64,000 nucleotides of DNA from Sphingomonas lenta (GCF_002288825.1 NZ_NSLI01000004.1:370501-434500), one strand, 5' to 3'. Positions 19,845 through 27,797 are shown, counted from the first letter of the stretch. Numbers and translations are program-made. Notes: generated by a model not told the origin, from the sequence alone.

Positions 19845-19887
19845 GTTAAGCTATGAACTAACCTCGACATCTTTACGGAGGTGTCTG

Positions 19888-20385
19888 GTGCTTATGTTCA
19901 AGCGAATGGCGACTGTTGGGGGATCGATCGTGCTGGCGTTGGCAGCGCCAGCGTCCGCTGCTTGCACAGGTGAGTTTGCCGCACTCGCGAAAGTTGCTGG
20001 CGGGGACGCCGACTTACTCCTCAAGGAGCCGGTAGTTAGGGCGCGATTGGCGGAGTTGATGGGGCCAGAGTTGGGCCATTTAGAAGACAGTCTTGCTGTT
20101 GCTGGTCCTATTGGTTTGAGCAACTGTGAGTTGGTAGTCGAGGGAAATTCGGCTCACAAGGGTGGGGAGCAAAACGCCATTCTATCGTTTAGCCTCTACT
20201 ACGGTGTCATCACCGTAGGCACGCGTGAACGAGGCCAACTGTCTATATGGTCAACACGGCACAAGTCGCGGAAGCGTGGCAACTATTCCCACCTACCTGC
20301 ACACGTGCGCGACTGGCTCTACGTTGCAGCCGGTGGCTTCCGCTCCCGGCTGAAACTGCCCGCCAACACAACAATGATGCACTGA
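19888..20385 (+). CDS. Exported orphan protein in a low-GC cassette
   Basis: A protein of about 165 residues. A signal peptide (MATVGGSIVLALAAPASA) precedes a Cys-containing mature part with ACTGEFAALAKVAGG and SNCELVVEG; the two cysteines could form one disulfide. I do not recognise the family. GGAGG at 19877-19881 fits the GTG at 19888; the ATG at 19894 is the alternative. Base composition and codon use are clearly poorer in GC than all neighbours, with codons such as TTA, ATA and AGT. Copies of the GTCCGC palindrome flank it on both sides, which suggests acquisition as a unit. Confidence 0.65.
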   Translation: MLMFKRMATVGGSIVLALAAPASAACTGEFAALAKVAGGDADLLLKEPVVRARLAELMGPELGHLEDSLAVAGPIGLSNCELVVEGNSAHKGGEQNAILSFSLYYGVITVGTRERGQLSIWSTRHKSRKRGNYSHLPAHVRDWLYVAAGGFRSRLKLPANTTMMH

Positions 20386-20413
20386 TCCAAGGTCCTATCG
20401 CGGTGGGTATAAC

Positions 20414-20437
20414 GTCCGCTTTCGAGCCATGGCGAGA
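20414..20437 (+). repeat. Degenerate GTCCGC palindrome copy, 3' boundary of the first cassette
   Basis: GTCCGCTTTCGAGCCATGGC then GAGA. The left half matches the 5' copy exactly for ten bases; the right half has decayed and no longer pairs fully. Confidence 0.45.
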
Positions 20438-20527
20438 ATTTATTGGGATTAGCGCAGAGGGCCAGGCGCGACGCGCCCGTTCCGCCGCGCTTGGCCGCGC
20501 GTATGCGGCTCGGCTAGGGCCGGGCGC

Positions 20528-22702
20528 ATGGCGCGGGTTTCCAGGCGGGGGTTACTGATCGGAGGCGGGGCGGGCGTGGGGCTCGTCGTCGCTTGGAGCC
20601 TGTGGCCGCGGGACTATCCGGCGAACCTGGCGGTGGGGCCGGGCGAGCACGCGTTCGGCGCGTGGCTCAAGGTCGGCGAGGACGGTCGCGTGACGGTGAC
20701 CGTCCCGCAGGCGGAGGGCGGGCAGGGCGTCTATACGGCGCTGCCGCAGATCGTCGCGGACGAGCTGGGGGCGGACTGGCGGCAGGTGGGCGTGGAGGCC
20801 GCGCCGGTGAACCCGCTCTACGCTAATCCGCTGGGGGTGGCCGAGCTGTTCGAAGGGGCGTTCGGGCGCGTGCCGGAGCGCTTCGCGTCCGCGATGCTGA
20901 CCGCGGGCTCGACGTCGGTCCGGCAGTTCGAAGGGCCCGCGCGCGCGGCCGCGGCGACGGCGCGGGCGCTGCTGCAGCAGGCGGCGGCGCGGCGCTGGGA
21001 CGTGTCGTGGCGCGATTGCGGCGTGGACCGCGGGTTCGTGACGCATGGGACGGAGCGGCTGCGCTTCGCCGAGCTGGCCGCGGACGCCGTAGGAGGCGAC
21101 GCGCCCGATCCGCCGCCCGTTGGGCAGGGCCGGGGTGCGGGCCGGCTGACCGGCAAGTCGGTGCCGCGGATCGACGCGCCGTCCAAGGTGGACGGCTCCG
21201 CGCAGTTCGCGGGCGATGTGCGGCTCCAGGACATGGTGCACGCGCGGGTACGGGGCGGGCCGCTAGGGGATGGGCGGCTGGTCTCGGTGGACCGCACGGC
21301 GGCGGACCGGGTGCGCGGACTGGTGCAGGTGGTGGAGACGCCGAGATGGGTCGCGGCGGTGGGCGTCACGGGCTGGGCGGCGGAGCGGGGATTGGATGCG
21401 CTGAAGCCTCGGTTCGAGACGCGGGAGGTGCCGCCCGACGAGGCGGCGATCCGGCGGGCGCTCGAGGCGGCGCTCCGAATGGAGGGGAAGCGGGTCGCGG
21501 GCGAGGGCGACGTCGCGGCGGCGCTGGGCGGCGGGCGGCGGATCGAGGCGACCTACGCGGTCGGCCTCGGCGTCCACGCCTCGATCGAGACGGCGAGCGC
21601 GGTCGCGGCCTATCGCGACGGGCGGCTGGAGCTCTGGTGCCAGACCGAGGCCCCGGCTCACGCGCGCGCGGCGGCGGCGCGGGGGGCGGGGGTGGGCGAG
21701 GGCGACGTGGTGGTCCACCCGATGCTGATCGGCGGCGGCTTCGGCGCGCGGCTCGAGACCGAGCTGATCGAGCAGGCGGCGCACCTCGCGGTGGTGCTAC
21801 GGCGGCCGGTCAACCTCGTGCGGACGCGCAGCGAGGAGATCGCGCAGGGACGGCACCGGCCGCCGGCGATGGCGCGCATGGCCGCGAGCCTGGGCGCGGG
21901 CGGGCTGGTGCAGGGCTGGAGCGCGAAGATCGCGTCGCCCGCGACGGGGAAGGCGCTGGCGCGGCGGCTGCTCGGGCGGGCGGCGACGCTCGCGTCGGCG
22001 GGCGAGCGGTACGCGGTCGGCGGGGCCGCGCCGCCCTACCGCATTCCGGCTTGGGCCGTGGACCATCACGCGGCCGACATCGGCATCGAGACGGGCCACC
22101 TGCGCGGCGGCGCGCACGGTTACACCTGCTTCTTCAACGAGTGCTTCCTCGACGAGCTCGCCAAGGCGGGGGGACAGGAGCCGGTGTCGTTCCGGATCGG
22201 CATGCTGGGCGGCAACCCCAGGCTGGCACGGTGTCTGTCGACGGCGGCGAGCTTGGGCGGCTGGGACGGCGGGCGGCCGGGCACGGGGCAGGGGATCGCG
22301 TGCCACAGCTTCCGCGGCGGCCACATCGCCGTGCTCGCCGAGGCGGACCGGAGCGGGGGCGGACGGCCGCGCGTCACGCGGCTGGTCGCGGCGGCGGACT
22401 GCGGGACGATGGTCAATCCGGACCTGGTGCGCCAGCAGATCGAGGGCGGGCTGATCTTCGGCCTGGGCCTGGCGCTGGGCGCGTCGACCGGCCTCGCCGC
22501 CGGCCGGCCGACGGCGCGCGGGTTCGACCGACTGTGGCTGCCGCTGCTCGTCGACGCGCCGGAGGTGACGGTGGACCTGATCGAGAACGGCGAGGCCTCG
22601 GGCGGGGTGAGCGAGCTCGCGGTGCCCCCGGTCGCGCCGGCGGTGGCGAACGCGCTGGAGGCAGCGACGGGGGTGCGGGCGAGGACGTTGCCGCTGTTGT
22701 AA
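20528..22702 (+). CDS. Molybdopterin-binding subunit of a xanthine dehydrogenase-family enzyme (IorB-like)
   Basis: A 724-residue protein of the aldehyde oxidase/xanthine dehydrogenase family, closest in layout to the beta subunit of isoquinoline 1-oxidoreductase. The N-terminus MARVSRRGLLIGGGAGVG is a Tat signal, so it is exported folded with its cofactor. Seen motifs: TVPQAEGGQGVYT, TGKSVPRIDAPSKVDGSAQF, GGGFGARLETELIEQA and AADCGTMVNPDLVRQQIEGG. Such enzymes normally need a [2Fe-2S] partner (IorA) and a cytochrome; neither is encoded nearby. The stop codon is part of a perfect hairpin. Confidence 0.88.
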   Translation: MARVSRRGLLIGGGAGVGLVVAWSLWPRDYPANLAVGPGEHAFGAWLKVGEDGRVTVTVPQAEGGQGVYTALPQIVADELGADWRQVGVEAAPVNPLYANPLGVAELFEGAFGRVPERFASAMLTAGSTSVRQFEGPARAAAATARALLQQAAARRWDVSWRDCGVDRGFVTHGTERLRFAELAADAVGGDAPDPPPVGQGRGAGRLTGKSVPRIDAPSKVDGSAQFAGDVRLQDMVHARVRGGPLGDGRLVSVDRTAADRVRGLVQVVETPRWVAAVGVTGWAAERGLDALKPRFETREVPPDEAAIRRALEAALRMEGKRVAGEGDVAAALGGGRRIEATYAVGLGVHASIETASAVAAYRDGRLELWCQTEAPAHARAAAARGAGVGEGDVVVHPMLIGGGFGARLETELIEQAAHLAVVLRRPVNLVRTRSEEIAQGRHRPPAMARMAASLGAGGLVQGWSAKIASPATGKALARRLLGRAATLASAGERYAVGGAAPPYRIPAWAVDHHAADIGIETGHLRGGAHGYTCFFNECFLDELAKAGGQEPVSFRIGMLGGNPRLARCLSTAASLGGWDGGRPGTGQGIACHSFRGGHIAVLAEADRSGGGRPRVTRLVAAADCGTMVNPDLVRQQIEGGLIFGLGLALGASTGLAAGRPTARGFDRLWLPLLVDAPEVTVDLIENGEASGGVSELAVPPVAPAVANALEAATGVRARTLPLL

Positions 22703-22735
22703 GTTCCTCCCCCGCTGTAAGCGGGGGAGGAACTT
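22701..22735. terminator. Perfect 15-bp hairpin overlapping the stop of the molybdopterin subunit gene
   Basis: AAGTTCCTCCCCCGC at 22701-22715 pairs without mismatch with GCGGGGGAGGAACTT at 22721-22735 around TGTAA. Two bases of the stop codon are in the stem. A related shorter copy lies at 45188-45214. No T-run follows. Confidence 0.6.
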
Positions 22736-22750
22736 AGCTAAGTGGGCGGC

Positions 22751-23758
22751 ATGAACCCTCCCGCAGATCATCCCGCCATCCCGGCGCGCAAGGTGGGCGT
22801 GCTGCTCATCAACTTAGGCACGCCGGACGAGGCGGACTCCAAAGCGGTCAAGCGCTACCTCAAGGAGTTCCTCTCCGACCCGCGCGTGGTCGAAATTCCT
22901 AAGCTCGCCTGGCAGCCGATCCTGCGCGGGATCATCCTGAACACGCGGCCGAAGAAGTCGGCGCATGCTTATGGGCTGGTGTGGACGGACGAGGGAAGCC
23001 CGCTCGCCAAGATCACGCGGGCGCAGGCCAGGGCGCTGCAGGGTGCGTGGGGGCCGGGGGTGCTGGTCGACTACGCCATGCGCTACGGCAATCCGGCGAT
23101 CGCTCGCCAAGTGCAGGCGATGAAGGATGCGGGGTGCGAGCGGATCTTGCTCGCGCCGCTCTACCCGCAATATTGCGCGGCGACGACGGCGACGGCCAAC
23201 GACAAGGCGTTCGCCAAGCTCGCGCAGATGCGGTGGCAGCCGGCGGTGCGGACGCTGCCGCCTTATCACGACGACCCTGCTTATATTGGCGCGCTCAAAG
23301 AACTGGTGGAGGCGGAGCTGGCCGCGCTCGACTGGGAGCCGGACGCGATCGTCGCGAGCTTCCACGGCATGCCGGAGCGGACCTTGTTCAAGGGGGACCC
23401 GTACCACTGCCACTGCCAAAAGACGGCGCGGCTGCTGTCCGAGGCTTTGGGGCGCGAGCTGCTGGTCGCGTTCCAGTCGCGCTTCGGGCGGGCGAAGTGG
23501 CTGGGGCCGGCGACCGACGAGGTGCTGGCGGGGCTGCCGGGCAAGGGCGTCAAGCGCGTCGCGATCGTGGCGCCCGGCTTCTCGGCCGACTGCATCGAGA
23601 CATTGGAGGAGCTGGCGATCCGCGGGCGCGAGACGTTCGAGGAGGCGGGTGGCGAGCGGTTCGCGTATCTGCCGTGCCTGAACGACACCGCGCCGGGTAT
23701 CGCGATGCTGCGCAGCATTTTGGAGCGGGAGCTTGCGGGCTGGGTGGGCGTTCCGTAG
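22751..23758 (+). CDS. hemH: Ferrochelatase
   Basis: The last heme biosynthesis enzyme, inserting Fe2+ into protoporphyrin IX; peripheral membrane or cytoplasmic. About 335 residues. Family motifs: VGVLLINLGTPDEA at the start, AMRYGNPAI, LLAPLYPQYCAATTAT, the catalytic-His segment VASFHGMPERTL and FQSRFGRAKWLGP, with Glu in ETLEEL as the second active-site residue. DPYHCHCQKTARLL is typical of proteobacterial enzymes. ATG at 22751 is chosen; a GTG at 22742 is also possible and neither has a strong ribosome site. Confidence 0.96.
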   Translation: MNPPADHPAIPARKVGVLLINLGTPDEADSKAVKRYLKEFLSDPRVVEIPKLAWQPILRGIILNTRPKKSAHAYGLVWTDEGSPLAKITRAQARALQGAWGPGVLVDYAMRYGNPAIARQVQAMKDAGCERILLAPLYPQYCAATTATANDKAFAKLAQMRWQPAVRTLPPYHDDPAYIGALKELVEAELAALDWEPDAIVASFHGMPERTLFKGDPYHCHCQKTARLLSEALGRELLVAFQSRFGRAKWLGPATDEVLAGLPGKGVKRVAIVAPGFSADCIETLEELAIRGRETFEEAGGERFAYLPCLNDTAPGIAMLRSILERELAGWVGVP

Positions 23759-23789
23759 CGTCAACCTAGATCAACAAGGGAGAGGCTGC

Positions 23790-24512
23790 ATGGCGCGCGT
23801 GGCGATCGTTACCGGAGGGACCCGCGGGATCGGTGAAGCGATCAGCGTGATGCTGCGCGACGAAGGCGTGGTGGTCGCGGCGAACTACGCCGGCAACGAC
23901 GAGCGCGCCCAGGACTTCACCCGGCGGACGGGGATCAAGTCGTACAAGTGGGACGTGGCCGATTTCGACGCGTGCCAGGAGGGCTGCGCGCGCGTCGCGG
24001 CGGACCTCGGGCCCGTCGACATCCTGGTCAACAACGCCGGCATCACACGCGACACGACCATCCTCAAGATGACGTACCAGCAGTGGAAGGAGGTCATCGA
24101 CACGAACCTCGGCGGCTGTTTCAACATGGCCAAGGGCGTGTTCGCCGGCATGCGCGAGAGGAAGTGGGGGCGGATCGTCAACATCGGCTCGATTAACGGG
24201 CAGGCGGGGCAGTATGGCCAGGTCAACTACGCCGCTGCCAAGTCGGGCATCCATGGCTTCACCAAGGCGCTGGCGCAGGAGGGTGCGAAGTTCGGCGTGA
24301 CGGTGAACGCGATCGCGCCGGGGTACATCGACACGGACATGGTGGCGGCGGTGCCGGGGGACGTGCTGGAGAAGATCGTGGCGCGGATCCCGGTCGGGCG
24401 GCTCGGTGGGGCGCATGAGATCGCTCGGGGGGTGGCGTTTTTGGCGAGCGAGGCGGCGGGGTTTGTGACGGGGTCGACGCTGAGCATTAATGGGGGGCAG
24501 CATATGTACTGA
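23790..24512 (+). CDS. phbB: Acetoacetyl-CoA reductase (PhaB/PhbB type)
   Basis: A 240-residue short-chain dehydrogenase. It has the NADP-binding TGGTRGIGEAIS, the structural NNAG motif, catalytic Ser in NIGSINGQAGQ, and YAAAK with the Tyr-Lys pair. GQAGQYGQVNYAAAKSG and INGGQHMY at the end are the hallmark of PhaB, which makes (R)-3-hydroxybutyryl-CoA for polyhydroxybutyrate. FabG is the alternative, but the C-terminus favours PhaB. AAGGGAGAGG precedes the ATG at 23790; a longer frame upstream overlaps hemH and is not used. No other pha gene lies in the window. Confidence 0.93.
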   Translation: MARVAIVTGGTRGIGEAISVMLRDEGVVVAANYAGNDERAQDFTRRTGIKSYKWDVADFDACQEGCARVAADLGPVDILVNNAGITRDTTILKMTYQQWKEVIDTNLGGCFNMAKGVFAGMRERKWGRIVNIGSINGQAGQYGQVNYAAAKSGIHGFTKALAQEGAKFGVTVNAIAPGYIDTDMVAAVPGDVLEKIVARIPVGRLGGAHEIARGVAFLASEAAGFVTGSTLSINGGQHMY

Positions 24513-24519
24513 CGAGGGC

Positions 24520-24662
24520 AGGCGCGGAAGCGAGCTTCCGCGCCGGTGCGCGCGAAGTCGCGCAGCCCGAAGTCCGGCCGGCGGGTTGCTCGCCCTTCGC
24601 GAGCAAACCCGTTCGACGTCACGCGGCGGCTTCGCCGTCGCGCTTTCTTTCTGAAAAAAGAA
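24520..24662 (-). repeat. SHR2, modular multi-hairpin repeat after phbB (reverse orientation)
   Basis: Plus-strand order is inverted: tail GGGCAGGCGC, hairpin 4 at 24524-24541 (GCGGAAG/CTTCCGC), CCGGTG, hairpin 3 at 24547-24564, core CCGGCCGG at 24574-24581, hairpin 2 at 24583-24610 (TTGCTCGC/GCGAGCAA plus GGG/CCC), linker GTTCGACGTC at 24611-24620, hairpin 1 at 24623-24641 (loop TTC), then an A/T hairpin to 24662. It starts eight bases after the phbB stop. Confidence 0.75.
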
Positions 24663-24738
24663 GCGGGACTCCGGCTCGAGGCCGGGGCGACGGGGGAGGG
24701 ACGGTGTCGCCCACCCGTCCGGCGGAGTACGCGTTCGG

Positions 24739-24770
24739 CGATGGACCCCGGAACAAGTCCGGGGTGACGG
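24739..24770. repeat. Right half-copy of the repeat at 5386-5482
   Basis: CGATGGACCCCGGAACAAGT then CCGGGGTGACGG. The ACCCCGGA/TCCGGGGT stem is identical to that at 5457-5477. It ends eight bases before the stop of the TonB-family gene. Confidence 0.65.
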
Positions 24771-24778
24771 TGGGGAGG

Positions 24779-25510
24779 TCAGTCCTCCATACCCCACCCA
24801 ACCTCGCCCGTACCATCGTCCGCCACCGCCCGCCCGGTCGCATCCACCGACGGCCGGAACCGCGTCCGCCGCATGAACAGCCGGCACGTGAGCTGGTCCA
24901 GCGCCGGGTGTCCGCTCGACTCCGTCACCGCGCAGCGGGTCACGCGGCCGTAGGGGCCGACGGTGAAGCTGAATACCACCACGCCGGTCATGCCCGCCTC
25001 GCGCATCCATTCGGGTTGATCGTCGTCCGTCACCTCGCCGCTGACGTGGCGGAAGCGCCGCGCGACGGGCGCGCCGCCCGTGCCGTCGCCGGAGCCGCCG
25101 GCACCGCGGCCAATACCCTCGCCGCCGGCGCCCGTGCCGGGGCCGGGCTTGTCGGTCGCGCCGGAAGAGGGCGCGGGGCCGGTATCGGCGATGGGGGCGG
25201 CGAGGACGGGCGGCGGGGGCGGGGTGACGATCGGTTCGGGGGCGACGATCTCTTTCGGGCGCGCGCGTAAGGCGGGCGGCGCTGCCTCGCCCTGCTTCTC
25301 GCGCGTGCGGGCGGGGAGAGGGCGCGGCGTCTCGCGCGGCGGGGGCGGCGGGTCGGGGAGGAGGTTGAACGTCTTGAGCGCGTCGTCGGTTCGAGAGGCT
25401 AGGTCGACATTAAGCCCGAGGATCAGCGCGTAGCCGAAGGCGGCCGTCACCGCGGCCGATAGAGCGGCGGAGGCGAGGCGGTCGCGGGTGGGGCGGGGCT
25501 GGGACGGCAT
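24779..25510 (-). CDS. TonB-family energy transducer protein
   Basis: A 243-residue protein. A single N-terminal transmembrane segment (about 12-35, ASAALSAAVTAAFGYALILG) is followed by a Pro/Arg-rich periplasmic linker (PDPPPPPRETPRPLP, TPPPPPVLAAP), a Gly-rich stretch and a C-terminal TonB domain (about 165-230) with GVVVFSFTVGPYGRVTRCAVTES and LFMRRTRFRPS. Such proteins pass proton-motive force to outer membrane receptors, of which this window encodes two. No exbB/exbD genes are adjacent. Cysteines near the C-terminus could pair. Confidence 0.88.
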   Translation of the reverse strand: MPSQPRPTRDRLASAALSAAVTAAFGYALILGLNVDLASRTDDALKTFNLLPDPPPPPRETPRPLPARTREKQGEAAPPALRARPKEIVAPEPIVTPPPPPVLAAPIADTGPAPSSGATDKPGPGTGAGGEGIGRGAGGSGDGTGGAPVARRFRHVSGEVTDDDQPEWMREAGMTGVVVFSFTVGPYGRVTRCAVTESSGHPALDQLTCRLFMRRTRFRPSVDATGRAVADDGTGEVGWGMED

Positions 25511-25519
25511 AAGGCTCCG

Positions 25520-25640
25520 GCGGGCCGACGGCGGAGCCGCCGGCTTGACGTCGAACGGAATCGGCTGCGCCGACCCGCCGGCCGCGTCCGGTGCCGCGCT
25601 GCGCGCACCGGCTCGGAAGCTGCGCTTCCGCGCCTGCGCC
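25520..25640 (+). repeat. SHR3, modular multi-hairpin repeat upstream of the TonB-family gene
   Basis: Hairpin 1 at 25529-25542 (CGGCGG/CCGCCG), linker GACGTCGAACG at 25547-25557, hairpin 2 at 25561-25573 (TCGGC/GCCGA), core GCCGGCCG at 25577-25584, hairpin 3 at 25589-25610 (CGGTGC/GCACCG), CACCGGCT, hairpin 4 at 25614-25630 (CGGAAGC/GCTTCCG), tail CGCCTGCGCC. It is the only copy not next to a stop codon. Confidence 0.75.
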
Positions 25641-25651
25641 GGACATAACTA

Positions 25652-25681
25652 GGGGGCCGGTCGATACACAGACCGGCCCCC
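25652..25681. terminator. Perfect 11-bp hairpin between SHR3 and SHR4
   Basis: GGGGGCCGGTC at 25652-25662 pairs with GACCGGCCCCC at 25671-25681 around GATACACA. It could end transcripts of the glycine-zipper gene before the TonB-family gene. Confidence 0.55.
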
Positions 25682-25756
25682 CGCTCCCGATACGCTACGC
25701 GGGAGACGTACGCACCGCCTACAGGCGGTAGCTTGCTAAGTGGTTGAGATCGGGGG

Positions 25757-25884
25757 TTCGCGACGGCGAAGCCGTCGCGTGTCGTCGAACGAGCTTGGCG
25801 GCTTGGCCGCCAACTCGCCGGCCGGGGTGATTGATGCGGGCCGCCGAGCGGCCCGCACCGGCTCGGAAGCTAGGCTTCCGCGCC
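25757..25884 (+). repeat. SHR4, modular multi-hairpin repeat, best-formed copy
   Basis: Hairpin 1 at 25759-25779 (CGCGACGGC/GCCGTCGCG, loop GAA), linker TGTCGTCGAACGAGC, hairpin 2 at 25795-25813 (TTGGCGGC/GCCGCCAA), core CCGGCCGG at 25818-25825, hairpin 3 at 25836-25856 (GCGGGCCGC/GCGGCCCGC), CACCGGCT at 25856-25863, hairpin 4 at 25864-25880 (CGGAAGC/GCTTCCG), tail CGCC. All four stems are perfect. Confidence 0.8.
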
Positions 25885-25889
25885 TTCAA

Positions 25890-26243
25890 TCACCGGCGGC
25901 AGTACCCCGGCCGATCGCTACGGTCGATCGCACGGCCGGCCAGCGCACCCGCGCCCGCACCGAGGACGGTGCCGAGCAGGCGGTCGCCGCGGGTGTCGAT
26001 CGTGCGGCCGAGCAGGCCGCCGGCGATTGCGCCGACGATGGTGCCGCCGTCACCGTCGCGGCACTTCTGACGCGCGCGATAATTGTTGTAGCGGCGATAG
26101 TCGCGGCGGTCGTAATAGCCGCGATCGTCATAGTAGCCGCGATCGTAATAACGGCGGCCCTGCGCCTCGGCGGCGGTGGCGGGCACAATCGCGCCGGCGG
26201 TCATCGCGAGCGCCGCGCCGGCCATGGACAGCTTCTTGAACAT
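25890..26243 (-). CDS. Glycine-zipper outer-membrane-type protein
   Basis: A 117-residue exported protein. A signal peptide (LSMAGAALAMTAGAIVPATAAEAQG) precedes a Tyr/Asp/Arg-rich segment with repeats of YYDRGYYDDRGYYDRRDY. A glycine-zipper segment follows (GGTIVGAIAGGLLGRTIDT, then TVLGAGAGALAGRAID) with the GxxxG spacing seen in Rickettsia 17-kDa-antigen and SlyB-like proteins. Two cysteines, one in QKCRDGDG and one near the end, may form a disulfide. Probably an envelope-stability protein; the exact role is not known. AAGGAGTAGGGAGC precedes the ATG. Confidence 0.82.
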   Translation of the reverse strand: MFKKLSMAGAALAMTAGAIVPATAAEAQGRRYYDRGYYDDRGYYDRRDYRRYNNYRARQKCRDGDGGTIVGAIAGGLLGRTIDTRGDRLLGTVLGAGAGALAGRAIDRSDRPGYCRR

Positions 26244-26397
26244 GCTCCCTACTCCTTGCTCTTCAAACTCGGGGCGGCGGAATAACCGTCCGTCGATGAT
26301 GCGCTTTTAGGTGATTCGTTTTGAGCCGAGCCTGAATGCGCTCGTTATCCATCGTTCAGGCTTTCGCGGGCGCGCGGCCCGCCCCTATGAGGCGCGG

Positions 26398-27387
26398 GTG
26401 CGCGTGCTCCTCGGCCTGTTGCTGGTCCTGCTGATCGTGCCCGGATGGTCGGGCTACGATAAGCTGCCGTTGCCGAAGGGCGGCGAGCTCCGCGTCGCGC
26501 CCGTGGCGCTCCATCCCGGCGATCCGCGCGTGCGCCGCGCGGGGCGGCTGCGCTATCTAGGGGGCATCGCGCTGGAAAGCGCCGATCCGGGGTTCGGCGG
26601 CTTCTCGGCGCTGCACGTCGCGGGCGGTCGGTTCCTGTTGCTGGGCGACGGCGGCAACCTGCTCGCGTTCAGGATGGGCGGGGACGGCCGGCCGCGCGAC
26701 GCGCGCCTGTTCCCTCTGCCTGCGGGGCCGGGCACGGGCTGGCGCAAGCGCGACCGCGACAGCGAGTCGCTCGCGCACGATCCGGCCACGGGCCGCTGGT
26801 GGGTGGGGTTCGAGAACCACGACCAGATCTGGCGCTACGCCCCCGGCTTCGCGCGCGCGGAGCGGGGACGGGCGCCCCGCGAGATGCGGCGTTGGTCCGA
26901 GGGCGGCGGGGCGGAGGCGATGACGCGGCTCGCCGACGGGCGCTTCGTCGTGATCTCGGAACAGGCGAGGCCGCGGCGCGCGCCGGGAGGAAAGCGGCCG
27001 CGCGCGCGGGCGGGGCTGATCTTCGCGGGCGACCCCACCGCGCCCGGCGCGCGGCCCGCGACGTTCAGCTATCGGCCCGCGCGCGGCTACGACCCCGTCG
27101 ACATGACCGAGCTGCCCGACGGGCGCGTGCTGGTGCTGGAGCGCGGCTTCGACCTGCCGTTCAGCTGGCTCACGCGCGTGGCGATCGTCGCGCGCGGCGC
27201 GATCCGGCCCGGTGCGATGGTCGAAGGTGAGGAAATCGCCAGGCTTCAGACGCCGCTCGTCGCCGACAATTTCGAGGGCGTGGCCGTGGGGCGGGAAGGC
27301 GGTCGGACGTTGGTGTGGCTGTTGTCCGACGACAACAACACGAGGCTGCAGCGGACGCTGCTGCTGAAGTTCGCGCTGGAAGGGTGA
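26398..27387 (+). CDS. Phytase-like esterase-domain protein, exported
   Basis: A 329-residue protein that fits the family called esterase-like activity of phytase (PF13449), a beta-propeller fold. Seen: GGIALESADPGFGGFSALHV, then RDRDSESLAHDPATGRWWVG, FENHDQIWRY, GGAEAMTRLADGRFVVISE and LVADNFEGVAV, all with the Glu/Asp-rich loops that bind calcium in this family. The GTG at 26398 starts a signal peptide (VLLGLLLVLLIVPGW) and has GAGG at five bases; the longer frame to 26311 has no ribosome site. The true substrate is unknown. The stop codon is the first part of SHR5. Confidence 0.82.
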   Translation: MRVLLGLLLVLLIVPGWSGYDKLPLPKGGELRVAPVALHPGDPRVRRAGRLRYLGGIALESADPGFGGFSALHVAGGRFLLLGDGGNLLAFRMGGDGRPRDARLFPLPAGPGTGWRKRDRDSESLAHDPATGRWWVGFENHDQIWRYAPGFARAERGRAPREMRRWSEGGGAEAMTRLADGRFVVISEQARPRRAPGGKRPRARAGLIFAGDPTAPGARPATFSYRPARGYDPVDMTELPDGRVLVLERGFDLPFSWLTRVAIVARGAIRPGAMVEGEEIARLQTPLVADNFEGVAVGREGGRTLVWLLSDDNNTRLQRTLLLKFALEG

Positions 27388-27510
27388 GCGACGGCGGAGC
27401 CGCCGCTCGACGTCGAATGGGTCAGGCCGCTCGGCGACCTGCCCGCCGGCCGGGCTCGGCGTTGCGCGGCCGCAGCCGCGCACCGGCGCGGTCGTCGCCG
27501 CGCCTGCGCC
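27386..27510 (+). repeat. SHR5, modular multi-hairpin repeat filling the gap between two convergent stops
   Basis: Hairpin 1 at 27386-27408 (10 bp, one mismatch; begins in the TGA stop), linker GACGTCGAAT, hairpin 2 at 27423-27441, core CCGGCCGG at 27446-27453, hairpin 3 at 27463-27482 (TGCGCGGC/GCCGCGCA), CACCGG, hairpin 4 at 27487-27502, tail CGCCTGCGCC ending in the rpmB stop codon. Confidence 0.75.
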
Positions 27511-27797
27511 TATGCCGCCGAGCGTTTCTTGACGATGTCGCGCTTCAGGCGGCGCGCGCGAAGCGAGAGCTTCTCGTCCGACGTCTTGACGAGCCAGTTG
27601 TCGAGGCCGCCATTATGCTCCACCGAGCGCAGGCCGTGCGCGGAGACGCGCAGGCGCACCGAGCGCTCCAGCGCGTCGGAGAGCAGCGTCACGTTCTGCA
27701 GGTTGGGCAGGAAGGTGCGCTTGGTCTTGTTGTTGGCGTGGGAGACGTTGTGCCCCACCTGCCGGCCCTTGCCGGTCAGCTCGCAGATGCGCGACAT
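27510..27797 (-). CDS. rpmB: 50S ribosomal protein L28
   Basis: A 95-residue basic ribosomal protein. The start [20 protein letters not shown] and the following [16 protein letters not shown] are the L28 signature, and the C-terminal extension [20 protein letters not shown] is typical of alphaproteobacteria. The first residues lack the zinc-binding Cys set, as in many L28 paralogs. The ATG at 27797 is chosen; upstream codons in the frame have no similarity. It stands alone, convergent with the phytase-like gene. Confidence 0.97.
   Translation of the reverse strand: MSRICELTGKGRQVGHNVSHANNKTKRTFLPNLQNVTLLSDALERSVRLRVSAHGLRSVEHNGGLDNWLVKTSDEKLSLRARRLKRDIVKKRSAA

Larger units (their letters stand above)
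25511..25889. other. 379-base gap made almost entirely of hairpins
   Basis: Between two minus-strand genes the gap holds SHR3, a perfect 11-bp hairpin, two small hairpins (CTCCCG...CGGGAG near 25683-25704 and ACCGCC/GGCGGT near 25713-25728) and SHR4. I see no coding frame with a ribosome site. The promoter of the TonB-family gene must lie within or upstream of SHR3. Confidence 0.6.

Noticed and set aside
19821..19860. Integron attC site at the first GTCCGC palindrome
   Set aside because: GTTAAGC fits the core consensus but the other core and the usual attC length are missing, and no integrase is present.
21007..22737. Second plus-strand frame overlapping the molybdopterin subunit gene
   Set aside because: It is an alternative frame of Arg/Gly-rich sequence without motifs; the sense frame carries the conserved family segments.
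24520..25884. CRISPR array
   Set aside because: The repeated units vary in length and stem sequence, contain no regular spacers and no cas gene is nearby.
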